A stretch of 64,000 nucleotides of DNA from Lysobacter soli (GCF_003382285.1 NZ_QTJR01000003.1:62001-126000); one strand, 5' to 3'; positions 7,623 to 16,380 are shown, counted from the first letter of the stretch. A program made the numbers and translations. Notes: a model not told the origin generated them from the sequence alone.

Positions 7623-8087
7623 TCAGTCTGCGGCCGGCGCATCCGCCGGCGCTTCTCGATTCCTGATCGATTGCGACCGGATCGGCCGCGTGACCTGCTT
7701 GGCGACGCAGGGCGGCATGCCCTCGGCCGCGCCGCTGTGCTCGCGCTTGTAGGCACCCGGCGGCATGCCGACCAGTTCCGTGAAGCGCGTGGTGAAGGTG
7801 CCCAGCGACGCGCAGCCGACGTCGAAACACACCTGCGTCACGCTCATGTCGCCGCGACGCAGCAGCGCCATCGCGCGCTCGATGCGCCGCGTCATCAGGT
7901 AGCTGTAGGGCGATTCGCCGTAGGCGCGCTTGAACTCGCGGCTGAGGTGTCCGGCCGACATGTGCACCCCTTGCGCGAGCGCTTCGACGTCGAGCGGTTT
8001 GGCGTACTCGCGATCGATCCGGTCGCGCACGCGGCGCAGCCGCGCGAGGTCGCGAAGGTGGACGGCATCGGCGTCGGGGGTATTCAC
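7623..8087 (-). CDS. AraC/XylS family transcriptional regulator (DNA-binding part only)
   Basis: Protein of 154 residues with two HTH motifs: LDVEALAQGVHMSAGHLSRE and then MSVTQVCFDVGCASLGTFTT, followed by the conserved LVGMPPGAYKR segment. The family usually has about 300 residues with an N-terminal sensor; that part is absent. It is a short AraC regulator of the type often paired with VOC/DUF genes. It probably controls itself and the VOC gene downstream. Confidence 0.87.
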   Translation of the reverse strand: MNTPDADAVHLRDLARLRRVRDRIDREYAKPLDVEALAQGVHMSAGHLSREFKRAYGESPYSYLMTRRIERAMALLRRGDMSVTQVCFDVGCASLGTFTTRFTELVGMPPGAYKREHSGAAEGMPPCVAKQVTRPIRSQSIRNREAPADAPAAD

Positions 8088-8258
8088 GGGCGCGATGCTG
8101 TCACGCCGCCTGAGCCCGACTCAAGCGCGCCCGTCCATCGGGGGCGCGTGGTAACCCCGGGGCATTCACGTCGCCCGCCCGGCTGCTTCACGCGGGCCAA
8201 ATCGCCCCGATGCGAAGGTTCGGGTTTCTACTTGCCGAGCATGCACAGGAGCACGCCC

Positions 8259-8672
8259 ATGAAAGTGGCCGAGATCATGAACACCGACGTCTTCCTCACC
8301 GCCCCGAACCGCAGCATCCGCGAAGCGGCCGAGACCATGCAGCGCATGGACGTGGGCAGCCTGCCGGTGGGTGACGGCGACCGCCTGATCGGCATGGTCA
8401 CCGATCGCGACATCGCCATCCGTGCCGTGGCACGCGGCCTGAACGCCGACACGCCGGTGCGCGAGGTGATGACGCAGGAAATCCGCTACTGCTTCGACGA
8501 CCAGGACGTCGACGACGTCGCGCGCAACATGGCCGACCTGCAGGTTCGTCGCCTGCCGGTGATCAATCGCGACAAGCGGCTGGTGGGTTTCGTGTCGCTG
8601 GCCGATTTCGCGCATGGCGCGGACAACGGCGCGACCGAGGAGCTGGTGCGTGGCGTTGCGACGCCGCATTGA
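8259..8672 (+). CDS. CBS-domain-pair protein
   Basis: Protein of 137 residues from ATG 8259, fixed by AGGAG 8 nt upstream; the long open frame upstream is an artefact. Two CBS motifs are seen: residues 1-60 (SLPVGDGDRLIGMVTDRDIA) and 70-125 (RRLPVINRDKRLVGFVSLAD). Stand-alone CBS pairs bind adenine nucleotides and act as energy sensors or adaptors. The next gene, a DUF4142 lipoprotein, starts 1 nt after the stop, so the two are almost certainly co-transcribed and translationally coupled. Confidence 0.88.
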   Translation: MKVAEIMNTDVFLTAPNRSIREAAETMQRMDVGSLPVGDGDRLIGMVTDRDIAIRAVARGLNADTPVREVMTQEIRYCFDDQDVDDVARNMADLQVRRLPVINRDKRLVGFVSLADFAHGADNGATEELVRGVATPH

Positions 8673-8673
8673 C

Positions 8674-9330
8674 ATGGTGAGGCGCGCACTCGCCCTCGCG
8701 CTGGTCGGCGCGCTGGTGGCCACCGCAGGTTGCCGGCGCGACGACACCGTGCCGCCGGCCGCCACGCCGCCCGGCTCGCAGCCGTCGACCGACGCCACGG
8801 GCGCGGGCACGACGGCCTCCGACACGCACACCAGCGCCGACACCGCACCCGCACCACCCGCGCCGACGCCGCCGCCGTCGGCGGGCGTGTCGCTTGCGCT
8901 GGTCGCGGCAGTGGACGAGTTCGAGATCGCCGCCGTCGAGCAGGCGCGCGCTCGCAGGCTCGGCCCGCAGGCAAGCGAATACGCGCAGATGCTGCATCGC
9001 GAGCACAGCGAGAATCTCGCGGCACTGCGTTCGCTTTCGTCAGCCGGTCATCTGGTCGAACCGGAAACGACGACCGAAGTGCACGGCCTCGTCGGCCAGG
9101 GCAAAACGACGCTGGAAACGCTGGCGAACACGTCCGACGCCGACTACGAGCAGGCCTGGCTGCAGGCCATGGTCGACGGCCACGCGCACGCGCTCTCCAT
9201 GCTCGATGCGCGGCTGATCCCCGCCGCCACGGACGAACCGGTGCGCAACTTCCTCAACAACACCCGTGACCACATGGCCATGCACCTGGAGCGCGGGCGC
9301 GCGTTGCTCGAATCCTCCGGCAAGCGCTGA
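8674..9330 (+). CDS. DUF4142 family lipoprotein
   Basis: Protein of 218 residues from ATG 8674. A lipoprotein signal peptide (RRALALALVGALVATAGC) ends at Cys19. Next comes a Thr/Pro/Ala-rich linker to about residue 73, then a ferritin-like all-helical DUF4142 domain containing EFEIAAVEQARARRLG, EYAQMLHREHSENL and a C-terminal HMAMHLERGRALL helix. These four-helix domains occur in periplasmic proteins linked to stress tolerance; the activity is unknown. Coupled to the CBS gene upstream. Confidence 0.85.
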   Translation: MVRRALALALVGALVATAGCRRDDTVPPAATPPGSQPSTDATGAGTTASDTHTSADTAPAPPAPTPPPSAGVSLALVAAVDEFEIAAVEQARARRLGPQASEYAQMLHREHSENLAALRSLSSAGHLVEPETTTEVHGLVGQGKTTLETLANTSDADYEQAWLQAMVDGHAHALSMLDARLIPAATDEPVRNFLNNTRDHMAMHLERGRALLESSGKR

Positions 9331-9348
9331 TCGGGCAAGCCTTGCTCC

Positions 9349-9372
9349 GCGCCGCACGTCCCTGTGCGGCGC
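9349..9372. terminator. possible terminator hairpin between convergent genes
   Basis: Perfect 9-bp stem GCGCCGCAC / GTGCGGCGC with a 6-nt loop, located between the end of the DUF4142 gene and the end of the leftward gene at 9382. There is no T-run, so it is only a probable transcription stop. Confidence 0.4.
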
Positions 9373-9381
9373 GCCCTCCCC

Positions 9382-9738
9382 TCAACGAATCGTCGCAAAG
9401 CCGAAGCGCGGCTCCGGTTCGTAGCTGCGCGGCGCGTGGCGCTCGGACAGGCGCGTCCACGCGGCCATGGCGACCGGCAGCGCCTCGTTCCAGTCCAGGC
9501 GCGAATTGCCGCGCACGCGCACGTAGCAGAGCTGGAGGGCGTCGGCCATGTCGTCGAAGTCATGGCCATGCCCGCGCAGGTACGCGTCCAGGCCGAGCTT
9601 CAACGCCGGCAGGTAGTCCTCGCTGCGGAACCTCGGCACGTAGTTGCGGTAGTGCCGCATCCAGTACGCGACCTCCTCCTCGATATCCACCGCTTCCACG
9701 ACCGTCGAATGCTCCCCGTAATACAGCTTCGCGTTCAT
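9382..9738 (-). CDS. conserved hypothetical protein
   Basis: Protein of 118 residues starting at ATG 9738 with a GGAGAGAGAG purine-rich ribosome site. It is acidic in the first half (VEAVDIEEEVAYWMRHYRNY, EDYLPALKLGLDAY) with several Tyr and Trp. There is no signal or membrane segment. I do not recognise a family. It is expressed divergently from the NtrC-like regulator across a 300-bp gap and could be under its control, but nothing in the sequence shows this. Confidence 0.65.
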   Translation of the reverse strand: MNAKLYYGEHSTVVEAVDIEEEVAYWMRHYRNYVPRFRSEDYLPALKLGLDAYLRGHGHDFDDMADALQLCYVRVRGNSRLDWNEALPVAMAAWTRLSERHAPRSYEPEPRFGFATIR

Positions 9739-10037
9739 CGTCTCTCTCTCCGTTGTCTTATCGTCGTTGCGGTGCTTCGGAACCGGCGAGCGGTCCCGAC
9801 AAAGACAAGCAGGAGCAACTTACGTGCCATGGTCGGCGGTCGACGCAAAGGCCGCGAAGGACGCGTGAAAAATCTTCGCGAACCTGACCGTAGCGATACT
9901 GGTGAGACGTTGTGAATGCCTTCACGGCGTGAAGGAACAACGCCGATCGCGAAGATGTTTCCTGCCGCGTTGAATATTCTTCAAAGGGTCTTAACTTCGC
10001 CGCGACTACGCTGACGGCCTCAAGAGGGAGATCTCCA
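9739..10037. other. divergent intergenic region with a 17-bp palindrome
   Basis: This 299-bp gap holds the promoters of the leftward hypothetical gene and the rightward NtrC-like gene. The only marked structure is the perfect palindrome CCTTCAC-GGC-GTGAAGG at 9919-9935, a candidate operator or short hairpin. I see no RNA gene, no additional coding frame and no clear GG-N10-GC sigma-54 promoter. Confidence 0.5.
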
Positions 10038-11360
10038 GTGCCGGCATCCTTGTTGATCGTCGACGACGATCGCGACTTCACTGCGTCCGCGGCCGACTTC
10101 GCCCGCCTTCGCGGCTTCCAGCCTTACGTGGCGCATTCGCTCGAGCAGTCCCGGCAGTTCAGCCACCTACCGCCGCTCGACCTCCTGCTGCTAGACCTGG
10201 AACTGCCCGACGGCAACGGCATGGACCTGCTCGACGATCCCGCGCTTCCCGAACACGACCACGCGGTGATCGTCACCGGACAGCCGTCGGTGGAATCGGC
10301 GATCCAGGCGGTTTCACGTCCCGTCTACGACTACCTGCTCAAGCCACTGTGCCCGGAACAGTTCGACGCGCTGCTGTCGCAGGCCGCCTCGGCCTACGCG
10401 CGGGCGCACGACATGCCGGTGCGCTTCGGCATGGTGGGACGCTGCGAATCGATGCGGCTGGTGACCGACGACATCGAACGCGTGGCGCCGTCGGACGCAT
10501 CGGTGCTGATCACCGGCGAAAGCGGTACCGGCAAGGAGCTCGTCGCCCGCGCCGTGCACCAGCGCAGCGGACGGCCCGGCGCGTTCATCGCGGTGAATGC
10601 CGGTGCGATTTCACCCGAGCTGCTCGCCAGCCATCTATTCGGCCACGAACGCGGCAGCTTCACGGGTGCCAATGCCCGCCATGCCGGCTACTTCGAACAG
10701 GCGCATGGCGGCACGTTGTTCCTGGACGAGATCACCGAAATGCCGCTCGCGCTGCAGGTCTACCTGCTGCGCGTGCTCGAGACCGGCACCGTCACGCGCG
10801 TCGGCGGTTCGGAAAGCATTCCGGTGGACGTGCGCATCGTCGCGGCGACCAATCGCGATCCGCTCGGATCGGTCGATGCGGGAACGCTGCGCGAAGACCT
10901 GTACTACCGCCTGGCCGACTTCACCATCGCCATGCCCAGCCTGCGCGAACGCGGCGAGGACGTGCAGCTGCTCGCGCAGCATTTCCTCGACCTTCTCAAC
11001 GTGCGGCACGCCACCAACAAACGCTTCGCCGATGGCACCGACCGCACGCTTCGCCGCCACGCGTGGCCGGGCAACGTGCGCGAGCTTCGCAGCGCGGTGC
11101 AGCGCGCGTTCCTCGCCAGCGACGACGGCATCCTGCGCATGCGGCCGAACGCGCGACGCATGCGCGCCAACGATGCCGATCCCGGCGCGGTGACGTTCAC
11201 CGTCGGCATGACCTACGCCGAGATCGAACACGAAATGCTCAGCCGCACGCTCGCCTACTTCGACAACGACCGCACGCGCACCGCGCGCGCGCTCGGCGTG
11301 AGCGTGCGGACGATCCACAACCAGCTGGCGCGCCTTCGCACGCGGGACGCCGAAGCGTGA
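10038..11360 (+). CDS. NtrC-family (AAA+) response regulator
   Basis: Protein of 440 residues from GTG 10038 (GGGAG 8 nt upstream). Receiver domain 1-120 has acidic D9-D11 and phosphoacceptor Asp53 in LLLLDLELPDGNG. The AAA+ domain (about 130-360) has Walker A GESGTGKE at 160-167, Walker B GGTLFLDE and the arginine-finger region. The sigma-54 contact loop is GSFTGA (206-211) instead of the common GAFTGA. A Fis-type HTH ends the protein (RTRTARALGVSVRTIHNQLA). It should activate sigma-54 promoters when phosphorylated. The usual cognate kinase is not adjacent; instead the stop overlaps a small phosphoacceptor-like gene. Confidence 0.92.
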   Translation: MPASLLIVDDDRDFTASAADFARLRGFQPYVAHSLEQSRQFSHLPPLDLLLLDLELPDGNGMDLLDDPALPEHDHAVIVTGQPSVESAIQAVSRPVYDYLLKPLCPEQFDALLSQAASAYARAHDMPVRFGMVGRCESMRLVTDDIERVAPSDASVLITGESGTGKELVARAVHQRSGRPGAFIAVNAGAISPELLASHLFGHERGSFTGANARHAGYFEQAHGGTLFLDEITEMPLALQVYLLRVLETGTVTRVGGSESIPVDVRIVAATNRDPLGSVDAGTLREDLYYRLADFTIAMPSLRERGEDVQLLAQHFLDLLNVRHATNKRFADGTDRTLRRHAWPGNVRELRSAVQRAFLASDDGILRMRPNARRMRANDADPGAVTFTVGMTYAEIEHEMLSRTLAYFDNDRTRTARALGVSVRTIHNQLARLRTRDAEA

Positions 11361-11575
11361 GCGTGCCGCTGGACGATGCGACCGAGCGCCAGTGGCGCCA
11401 CGGCCTTCGCAACGAACTCAACGTGATCACGATGGCGGTGTCCACCGCGCTGGCGATGCTCGATCACGGTGCCGAACCCGAACGCATCCGCGAGCATCTC
11501 AAGCGGGCCGAAGCCGGTTGCAAGCGCTGCCGCACGATGGTGATGGATCCGCGTGATGCGGCGGAGCATCCGTAG
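11357..11575 (+). CDS. short stand-alone histidine-phosphoacceptor (DHp/HisKA-like) protein
   Basis: A 72-residue protein beginning with GTG 11357, which overlaps the TGA of the NtrC-like gene by 4 nt, so translation is coupled. Residues 13-35 read WRHGLRNELNVITMAVS, closely resembling the H-box of HisKA domains (HxLRNxLNxI) with His15 as the phosphoacceptor candidate. The second half (IREHLKRAEAGCKRCRTMV) fits the second DHp helix. There is no ATP-binding domain, signal or membrane segment. It could be a phosphotransfer protein or an antagonist for the adjacent receiver. Function is inference; the coding call rests on codon use and overlap. Confidence 0.7.
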   Translation: MSVPLDDATERQWRHGLRNELNVITMAVSTALAMLDHGAEPERIREHLKRAEAGCKRCRTMVMDPRDAAEHP

Positions 11576-11607
11576 TCCGCGCGGCAATTCCTGTCTTCGC
11601 CAAAGAG

Positions 11608-11631
11608 AAAGGCCCGCGATTGCGGGCCTTT
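11608..11631. terminator. bidirectional rho-independent terminator
   Basis: Hairpin AAAGGCCCGC-GATT-GCGGGCCTTT between the convergent regulator pair and the BON-domain gene. T/A-rich flanks on both sides allow function in both directions; the leftward transcript reads into CTTTCTCTTT. Confidence 0.85.
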
Positions 11632-11657
11632 CCGTCTCCAGTGCGCTTCCCTGTTCG

Positions 11658-12986
11658 TCAGTGCTGGGAGCCGCCCTGGTTGTTGTCGCCACCGGTGCTG
11701 CGCGTGGACGACGAGCCGGTCGTGGTCGAGCCGCCACTGCTGGCGGTCGTGCCGCTTGCGCGGGATGACGTCGACGAGGACGCCGAGCGACCCTGCGACT
11801 GCGACGAGCCCTGCGCCTGCGACGAACCGGACTCGCTGGAGCGTCCGGACTGCGACTGCGATTGCGACTGGACCTGGATGCGGTTGTCGACCTGCTTCAC
11901 GCCGCTGCTCGCATCGGCCAGGTCTTCGGCGCGGTGCTTCATCCAGCGCTCGGTGACGGTGCCTTCCAGCGTGATCACGCCGTTGACGCAACGCACGGTG
12001 ATCTCGGTGGCGTCCAGGTAATCGTCTTCGGTCAGACGCTCGTTGATGTCCTCGAGCAGGCGTTCGTCCGAACGCGTGTACGAGCGCGGGCCCATGCCGC
12101 GGTAGTTGCGGCTGTACTGGTCGCGCGACGACATGCCCGACGAGCTGCCAGACATCGAACGCTGGCGGCTGGAGCCCTGCGTATCGCTGGGATAACCGCT
12201 GGCGTAGCCGCTGCTGCTGGAGCCTGAACCGTACTGGCTGCCGTACGCCTGTTCGTCGGCGTAGCCGGACGAGAGGCCATAGCCTTCGCCATAGCCACGT
12301 TCCCAGTTGCGATTGCCGGCGTGACGTCCGGACTCGCCGCCTTCGTAGCCGCGGTATTCGCGACCACTGCCGTAGCCGTGCGAACCGGAACTGTGTTCGC
12401 CCTGCCCGTAGGCCTGCGTGCCGTAGCCGCGCTGGTTGCTGTAATCCTGCTGGCCTTCCTGGGGACGCTGGCTGCCGTAGTCGGAGCCCGACGCGCGGTA
12501 ACGCCCCTGGCTGCCGTAATCCTCGCCTTGTTGCTGCGAGCGGTAGCTCTGGCTGCCATAGCCCTGGCTGCCCTGCGTGCCGTATGCACGGTTGCTGCCG
12601 TAGTCGCCGTGGCCGCGATCGCCGTACTGGCCGCCGAACTCGCGTTCGCGTCCGTAGTCGCTGCCCTGGCGATCGTATTCGTTGCTGCCCTGCGCACCGT
12701 AGGTGCCCTGCTCGCCCCAGCGCTGCGATTCGCGACGCCCCTGCGACCAGTCCTGCTCATCGCGGCCCATGCCGCTGCCGTACTGCTGCCGGCCCATGCG
12801 GCCGCCGGTTTCGTAATCGCCCGCGTAGTGGCCCTGCGTGCGACCGGAACTGCTGTCGTCCCAGTCCTCGCCCGCGCCCCAGCGACGCGCGCCTTGCCCG
12901 TACTCCGAGCGACCCGACATGCCCGATTCCTGGCGCTGCTGGCGCAGACGCTCCTCGTACCGCTTGGATGCATCACGTTCGTTCAT
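11658..12986 (-). CDS. BON-domain protein with long Gly/Tyr/Gln/Ser-rich low-complexity region
   Basis: Protein of 442 residues from ATG 12986 (AAGGAGAGG upstream). A second in-frame start, GTG 13103 with AGGAGG 8 nt upstream, would add 39 residues containing an amphipathic helix (FKAVAQDAMRLGARALETGR); either or both may be used. Residues about 15-300 are low complexity, rich in YGSQ, YGTQ and SGSS elements. A BON domain follows at about 303-372 (LLEDINERLTEDDYLDATEI, VNGVITLEGTVTERWMKHRA), then a Ser/Gln/Thr tail. BON domains bind membranes or phospholipids in stress proteins such as OsmY. No export signal is visible, unlike OsmY. A terminator follows. Confidence 0.85.
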   Translation of the reverse strand: MNERDASKRYEERLRQQRQESGMSGRSEYGQGARRWGAGEDWDDSSSGRTQGHYAGDYETGGRMGRQQYGSGMGRDEQDWSQGRRESQRWGEQGTYGAQGSNEYDRQGSDYGREREFGGQYGDRGHGDYGSNRAYGTQGSQGYGSQSYRSQQQGEDYGSQGRYRASGSDYGSQRPQEGQQDYSNQRGYGTQAYGQGEHSSGSHGYGSGREYRGYEGGESGRHAGNRNWERGYGEGYGLSSGYADEQAYGSQYGSGSSSSGYASGYPSDTQGSSRQRSMSGSSSGMSSRDQYSRNYRGMGPRSYTRSDERLLEDINERLTEDDYLDATEITVRCVNGVITLEGTVTERWMKHRAEDLADASSGVKQVDNRIQVQSQSQSQSGRSSESGSSQAQGSSQSQGRSASSSTSSRASGTTASSGGSTTTGSSSTRSTGGDNNQGGSQH

Positions 12987-13103
12987 CGTTCCTCTCCTTC
13001 CACTCAACCAAGCACGTCCCGTCTCCAGGGCGCGCGCGCCCAGCCGCATCGCGTCTTGCGCAACGGCCTTGAATTCACCGGTTCCCGATCGCTCGTCGGT
13101 CAC

Positions 13104-13500
13104 TGGACTACCCTCCTGTGTGGATGTGTGTTTCGCGCGCCTCGGCGGCAAACGCTCGCAGGCGGACTGTGCCGCGCAAGATGTAAAAACGGCGCGGACA
13201 TCGTTCAGCGACGACGTAACAAGTCGCCGATGCGAATGCGGATTCATGCATGGAAAACGCAGGGCGCAGCGGATGCAGGAGCGTTCCGCAAAAGACATGC
13301 CAGCGCGCGATCGCACCAGGCGCGACCTGTGCGCGATCGCGCGCGGAAAAATTTCCGTCGGCGAAATTGTTTCCGTCGCGGTTTTCGCTGGCGACGTTGC
13401 GCTACACCCGCGAGCGCTTCGTTCGGTTCGGTTCAGTGACGAACGCGTGACATCGCATCGCAACGGCGCGCTGAACACGCGACATCTCGATGCGTGTGGC
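13104..13500. other. intergenic region without recognisable gene
   Basis: About 400 bp between the BON gene start region and the end of the proline-rich membrane protein. Open frames here lack coding character and ribosome sites. I see the short palindrome GGAAAAATTTCC-like sequence near 13344-13357 and no RNA gene or terminator. It presumably carries the promoter of the BON gene. Confidence 0.4.
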
Positions 13501-15279
13501 TTACGGCTTCACGCTGCCGTTGTCTTCCTGCAGCGCCGGTTTGAACGGAATGTCCGGCGGCGGACGCGCTTCGGCGGGCTGGTCGTTGAGGTTGGGATCG
13601 CTCAAACCGCAACTACCGCCAAGGCCGAGCATCGACACGACGCATTCGATGCGTTTGTTCGTGCCCGGGATCGGGATGGTCACCTTCTCGATGCCCTTGC
13701 GCACCCATTCGGCGAGCAGCGTTTCGTCCGGCACCCAGTACTTGTCGAACGAGGTCGGTTCGAAATCCGTCGGCTTGCGCTTGAGCCACGTGCCCGAACG
13801 GTCGAGATCGCGGATTTCCTCCGTGATCGCGCCTGGCGGCCGGTTGGGCGACGCCGAGCCGCCGGGCTCGGGCACGCGCACGCTGCCGTCGGCGTTGTAC
13901 AGGCCCGGCGTCAGGCCGCGTTGCCCGCCCGGCGCATTGCGCGTGCTGTCGCCCCAGTCGTCGCCACGGCGCGGCGTGGACCACGTGCCTGGCGACGGGG
14001 TGGGACTCGGGCCCGCCCCCGCGGTCGACGGCTGCGCGCCGCGGCCGGCCGCGGCCGGTGCGGTACCGGACGGAGCAGCGGACGAAGGTGCCGACGCCGT
14101 CCGCGCTGCGGGTGCATTCGACGATGCGGTCGACGGCGCATTCGAAGTGGTGGACGACGGCGACGGCGGCGCTGTCGCAGCCGGGCCCGTCGCCGCGGGC
14201 GCTGCGGGCGACGGCGTGGGCGGCGCGGGTGTTGGCGGCGTCGGGACGTCGCGCGTGCGGACGGTCTGTTCGGCCGCGCGCACCTGGGGCGTCGGGACGC
14301 TCGGTTCGGGCAGCGTCGGCACCGGAACGCGCGGCACCGGCACCGGCACCTCGCGCATCGTGATCTCGCGCGTGCGCTGCTGGATCGTCGGCGCCGCGAT
14401 CTCGCGTGGCGTGATTTCGCGATGCACCGGCTGCACGGGTTCGGCGACGTCGGTGGTGCGCACCTGCGGCACGGGCGTGCGCAACTCGGGCGCCGCGAGC
14501 GTGGGTTGCGGCGGCTGCCGCCGCGTGGGCGGCAGCACGAACACGTCCGGCGTGTTCGGCGTCGGTTCGCTTACCGTCACCGGCTGCGCCACCGGCGGTG
14601 GCGTCGGCGGCGGCAATTGCGGTTCGGGCACGTCGCGCTGGGCGATGTCGGGAAGTGGCGCGTCGATGCTCGGCGTCGGCAACGGGGGCGCGGGGACGGA
14701 CGGCGCCTGCTGCGGCGCGGGTTGTGCCGCAGCGGCCTGTTGCGACGGCGCGGGTTGCGCGGGCGCCTGCGTGGCTTCGGGTTCCTGCGAGGGCTCGGCC
14801 GCGCCGCCGCCGGGTTCCTTCGGCGTGCCCGTGCCGACGTATTCGATCATCGTCACGTCCTCGCCCTGCGGCGCGGGCGCACTGACGGCCATGAAGCGCA
14901 GGTACATCAGGTACAGCAGCAGCGCGCTGAAGATGACGTGCCACAGGATCGTGAACGTCGCTGCGAACCAGTGCGTGCGACGGTCGTACTTGTCCCAGCG
15001 GTTGTCGTCGCGCGACCAGTCCTGGCGCATCAGCGTGGTGAACGCCTGCCACCGCGTCAGATCGCGCAGTCGTCGCGGACGCTCGGTCAGGGGACGCTGA
15101 AGGAAGACGGCGATGATCGCTTCGACGGTCGCACCGCGCACCGCGCCCACGCGCTCGGCCATGCCGTCGAACCATGTCTGCCAGCCCGGGGGAAACTCAC
15201 CCGGCTTGCGCCGCAGGTGCGGCGCGACGAGCTGCAACCTTCGTTGCAGTGCGTGGATCAGATCGGCGGCGGAGAACAT
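13501..15279 (-). CDS. transmembrane repetitive (proline-rich, TonB-like) protein
   Basis: Protein of 592 residues. The N-terminal 105 residues are cytoplasmic, followed by one membrane helix at about 108-130 (FTILWHVIFSALLLYLMYLR). A very long Pro/Ala/Thr/Val-rich periplasmic stretch follows with PTPEP-like and (R/E)V(P/R) repeats, then a folded C-terminal part (about 480-592; DKYWVPDETLLAEWVRKGIE) containing two cysteines. This layout is that of the 'transmembrane repetitive protein' annotated in Xanthomonadaceae and resembles TonB, but a TonB C-terminal motif is not evident. It lies 19 nt downstream of nfuA on the same strand. Function is unknown; a link across the periplasm is plausible. 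Confidence 0.8.
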   Translation of the reverse strand: MFSAADLIHALQRRLQLVAPHLRRKPGEFPPGWQTWFDGMAERVGAVRGATVEAIIAVFLQRPLTERPRRLRDLTRWQAFTTLMRQDWSRDDNRWDKYDRRTHWFAATFTILWHVIFSALLLYLMYLRFMAVSAPAPQGEDVTMIEYVGTGTPKEPGGGAAEPSQEPEATQAPAQPAPSQQAAAAQPAPQQAPSVPAPPLPTPSIDAPLPDIAQRDVPEPQLPPPTPPPVAQPVTVSEPTPNTPDVFVLPPTRRQPPQPTLAAPELRTPVPQVRTTDVAEPVQPVHREITPREIAAPTIQQRTREITMREVPVPVPRVPVPTLPEPSVPTPQVRAAEQTVRTRDVPTPPTPAPPTPSPAAPAATGPAATAPPSPSSTTSNAPSTASSNAPAARTASAPSSAAPSGTAPAAAGRGAQPSTAGAGPSPTPSPGTWSTPRRGDDWGDSTRNAPGGQRGLTPGLYNADGSVRVPEPGGSASPNRPPGAITEEIRDLDRSGTWLKRKPTDFEPTSFDKYWVPDETLLAEWVRKGIEKVTIPIPGTNKRIECVVSMLGLGGSCGLSDPNLNDQPAEARPPPDIPFKPALQEDNGSVKP

Positions 15280-15298
15280 CTACGTCGCCGGGCCCGGG

Positions 15299-15895
15299 TC
15301 AGGCCGCGGAATCGCGACGGATGTAAGGCGCGTCGCCGGTGTCGTGGTCGGTCGCATCGCGCACTGCCGTCACGCCGGGCACCTTGCTCAGCAGCGTCTT
15401 CTCGATGCCCTGCTTCAGCGTCACGTCGGCCATGCCGCAGCCGTGGCAACCGCCGCCGAAGCGCAGCACGACCACGCCATCGGCCGTCACTTCCTGCACC
15501 GAGACGTGGCCACGATGCGAGGCGAGCTGCGGGTTGATTTCCTGTTCGACGATCCAGTGCACGCGCTCGACCAGCGACGCCGAATCGGCCGGCGCCTCGC
15601 CCTTGATCTTCGGCGCGCGGATCTGCAGCTGGCCGCCGGTGGACTGGGTTTCGTAATCGATCTCCGCACCGTCCAGGTATTTCACGCTGGGCGCGTCGAG
15701 CCAGATCGTGAAGCCGTCGCAATCCACGGCCCACTCGTCGCCCTGCAGGTCGCCGGGTTCGGCGAACTCCAGCCGCACGTCGGCGCGCGGCGTACCGGCG
15801 TGCACCGCCGCCAGACGAACGCCGAGACCCGGAAGGGACTCGCGTTCGATCAGCTTGCGGAAATGGCGCTGGGCGGATTCGGAAATATTGATCAT
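15299..15895 (-). CDS. nfuA: Fe-S biogenesis protein NfuA
   Basis: Protein of 198 residues. N-terminal A-type (degenerate IscA-like) domain about 1-95, beginning [15 protein letters not shown] and lacking the three IscA cysteines. C-terminal Nfu domain about 105-190 has the cluster-binding motif [15 protein letters not shown] with Cys150 and Cys153. NfuA carries a 4Fe-4S cluster at a dimer interface and hands it to target enzymes, especially under oxidative stress or iron limitation. Length equals that of E. coli NfuA. The gene is first in a two-gene leftward unit with the proline-rich membrane protein. Confidence 0.97.
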   Translation of the reverse strand: MINISESAQRHFRKLIERESLPGLGVRLAAVHAGTPRADVRLEFAEPGDLQGDEWAVDCDGFTIWLDAPSVKYLDGAEIDYETQSTGGQLQIRAPKIKGEAPADSASLVERVHWIVEQEINPQLASHRGHVSVQEVTADGVVVLRFGGGCHGCGMADVTLKQGIEKTLLSKVPGVTAVRDATDHDTGDAPYIRRDSAA

Positions 15896-16011
15896 GGCGC
15901 TATTCTAGCGGGGTCCACGCATTCAGATGGCGCGGCCGTCACCTGCGATGGCCGACGATGCGTTCCATTCAGTCGGCCCGCCGGTCGCCCTCCCGCAAGG
16001 AGCCCCACTTC

Positions 16012-16353
16012 GTGAACGACCTTATTCCCCTCGCGCAGGCCCACTGCATCGCCCGCCGCGGCACCGAGCATCGCCTGAGCGAAGCGCGCGTGCGCGAACT
16101 GCTGCCGCAGATCCCGGGCTGGGAGGTGGTCGAGGATGGGCATGCGATCACCCGGACGTTCACCTTCGCCAACTACTACGAGACCATGGCGTTCGTGAAC
16201 GCGCTGGCGTTCGTGGCCCATCGCGAGGACCACCACCCGGACCTCGGCGTGCACTACAACCGCTGCGTGGTGCGCTTTTCGACGCACGACGTCGGCGGCC
16301 TGAGCGAGAACGACTTCATCTGCGCCGCCAAGGCCCAGGCCCTCGCCGCCTGA
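16012..16353 (+). CDS. phhB: pterin-4a-carbinolamine dehydratase
   Basis: Protein of 113 residues from GTG 16012 with AAGGAG 9 nt upstream; starting at ATG 15958 would add an unconserved tail. The active-site region [20 protein letters not shown] carries the His-His-Pro motif of PCD/DCoH enzymes, and [17 protein letters not shown] is the preceding helix. It dehydrates 4a-hydroxytetrahydrobiopterin made by phenylalanine hydroxylase. No phhA is in the window, so it may serve another pterin- or molybdopterin-linked role. A lipoprotein gene follows 27 nt downstream. Confidence 0.95.
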   Translation: MNDLIPLAQAHCIARRGTEHRLSEARVRELLPQIPGWEVVEDGHAITRTFTFANYYETMAFVNALAFVAHREDHHPDLGVHYNRCVVRFSTHDVGGLSENDFICAAKAQALAA

Positions 16354-16380
16354 CCTTCCCGTCCGTACGAGGCAGCCCGC

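Noticed and set aside
12838-15537. 899-residue plus-strand frame opposite the BON and proline-rich genes
   Set aside because: Arg-rich mirror of repetitive coding sequence on the other strand; no start signal or domain.
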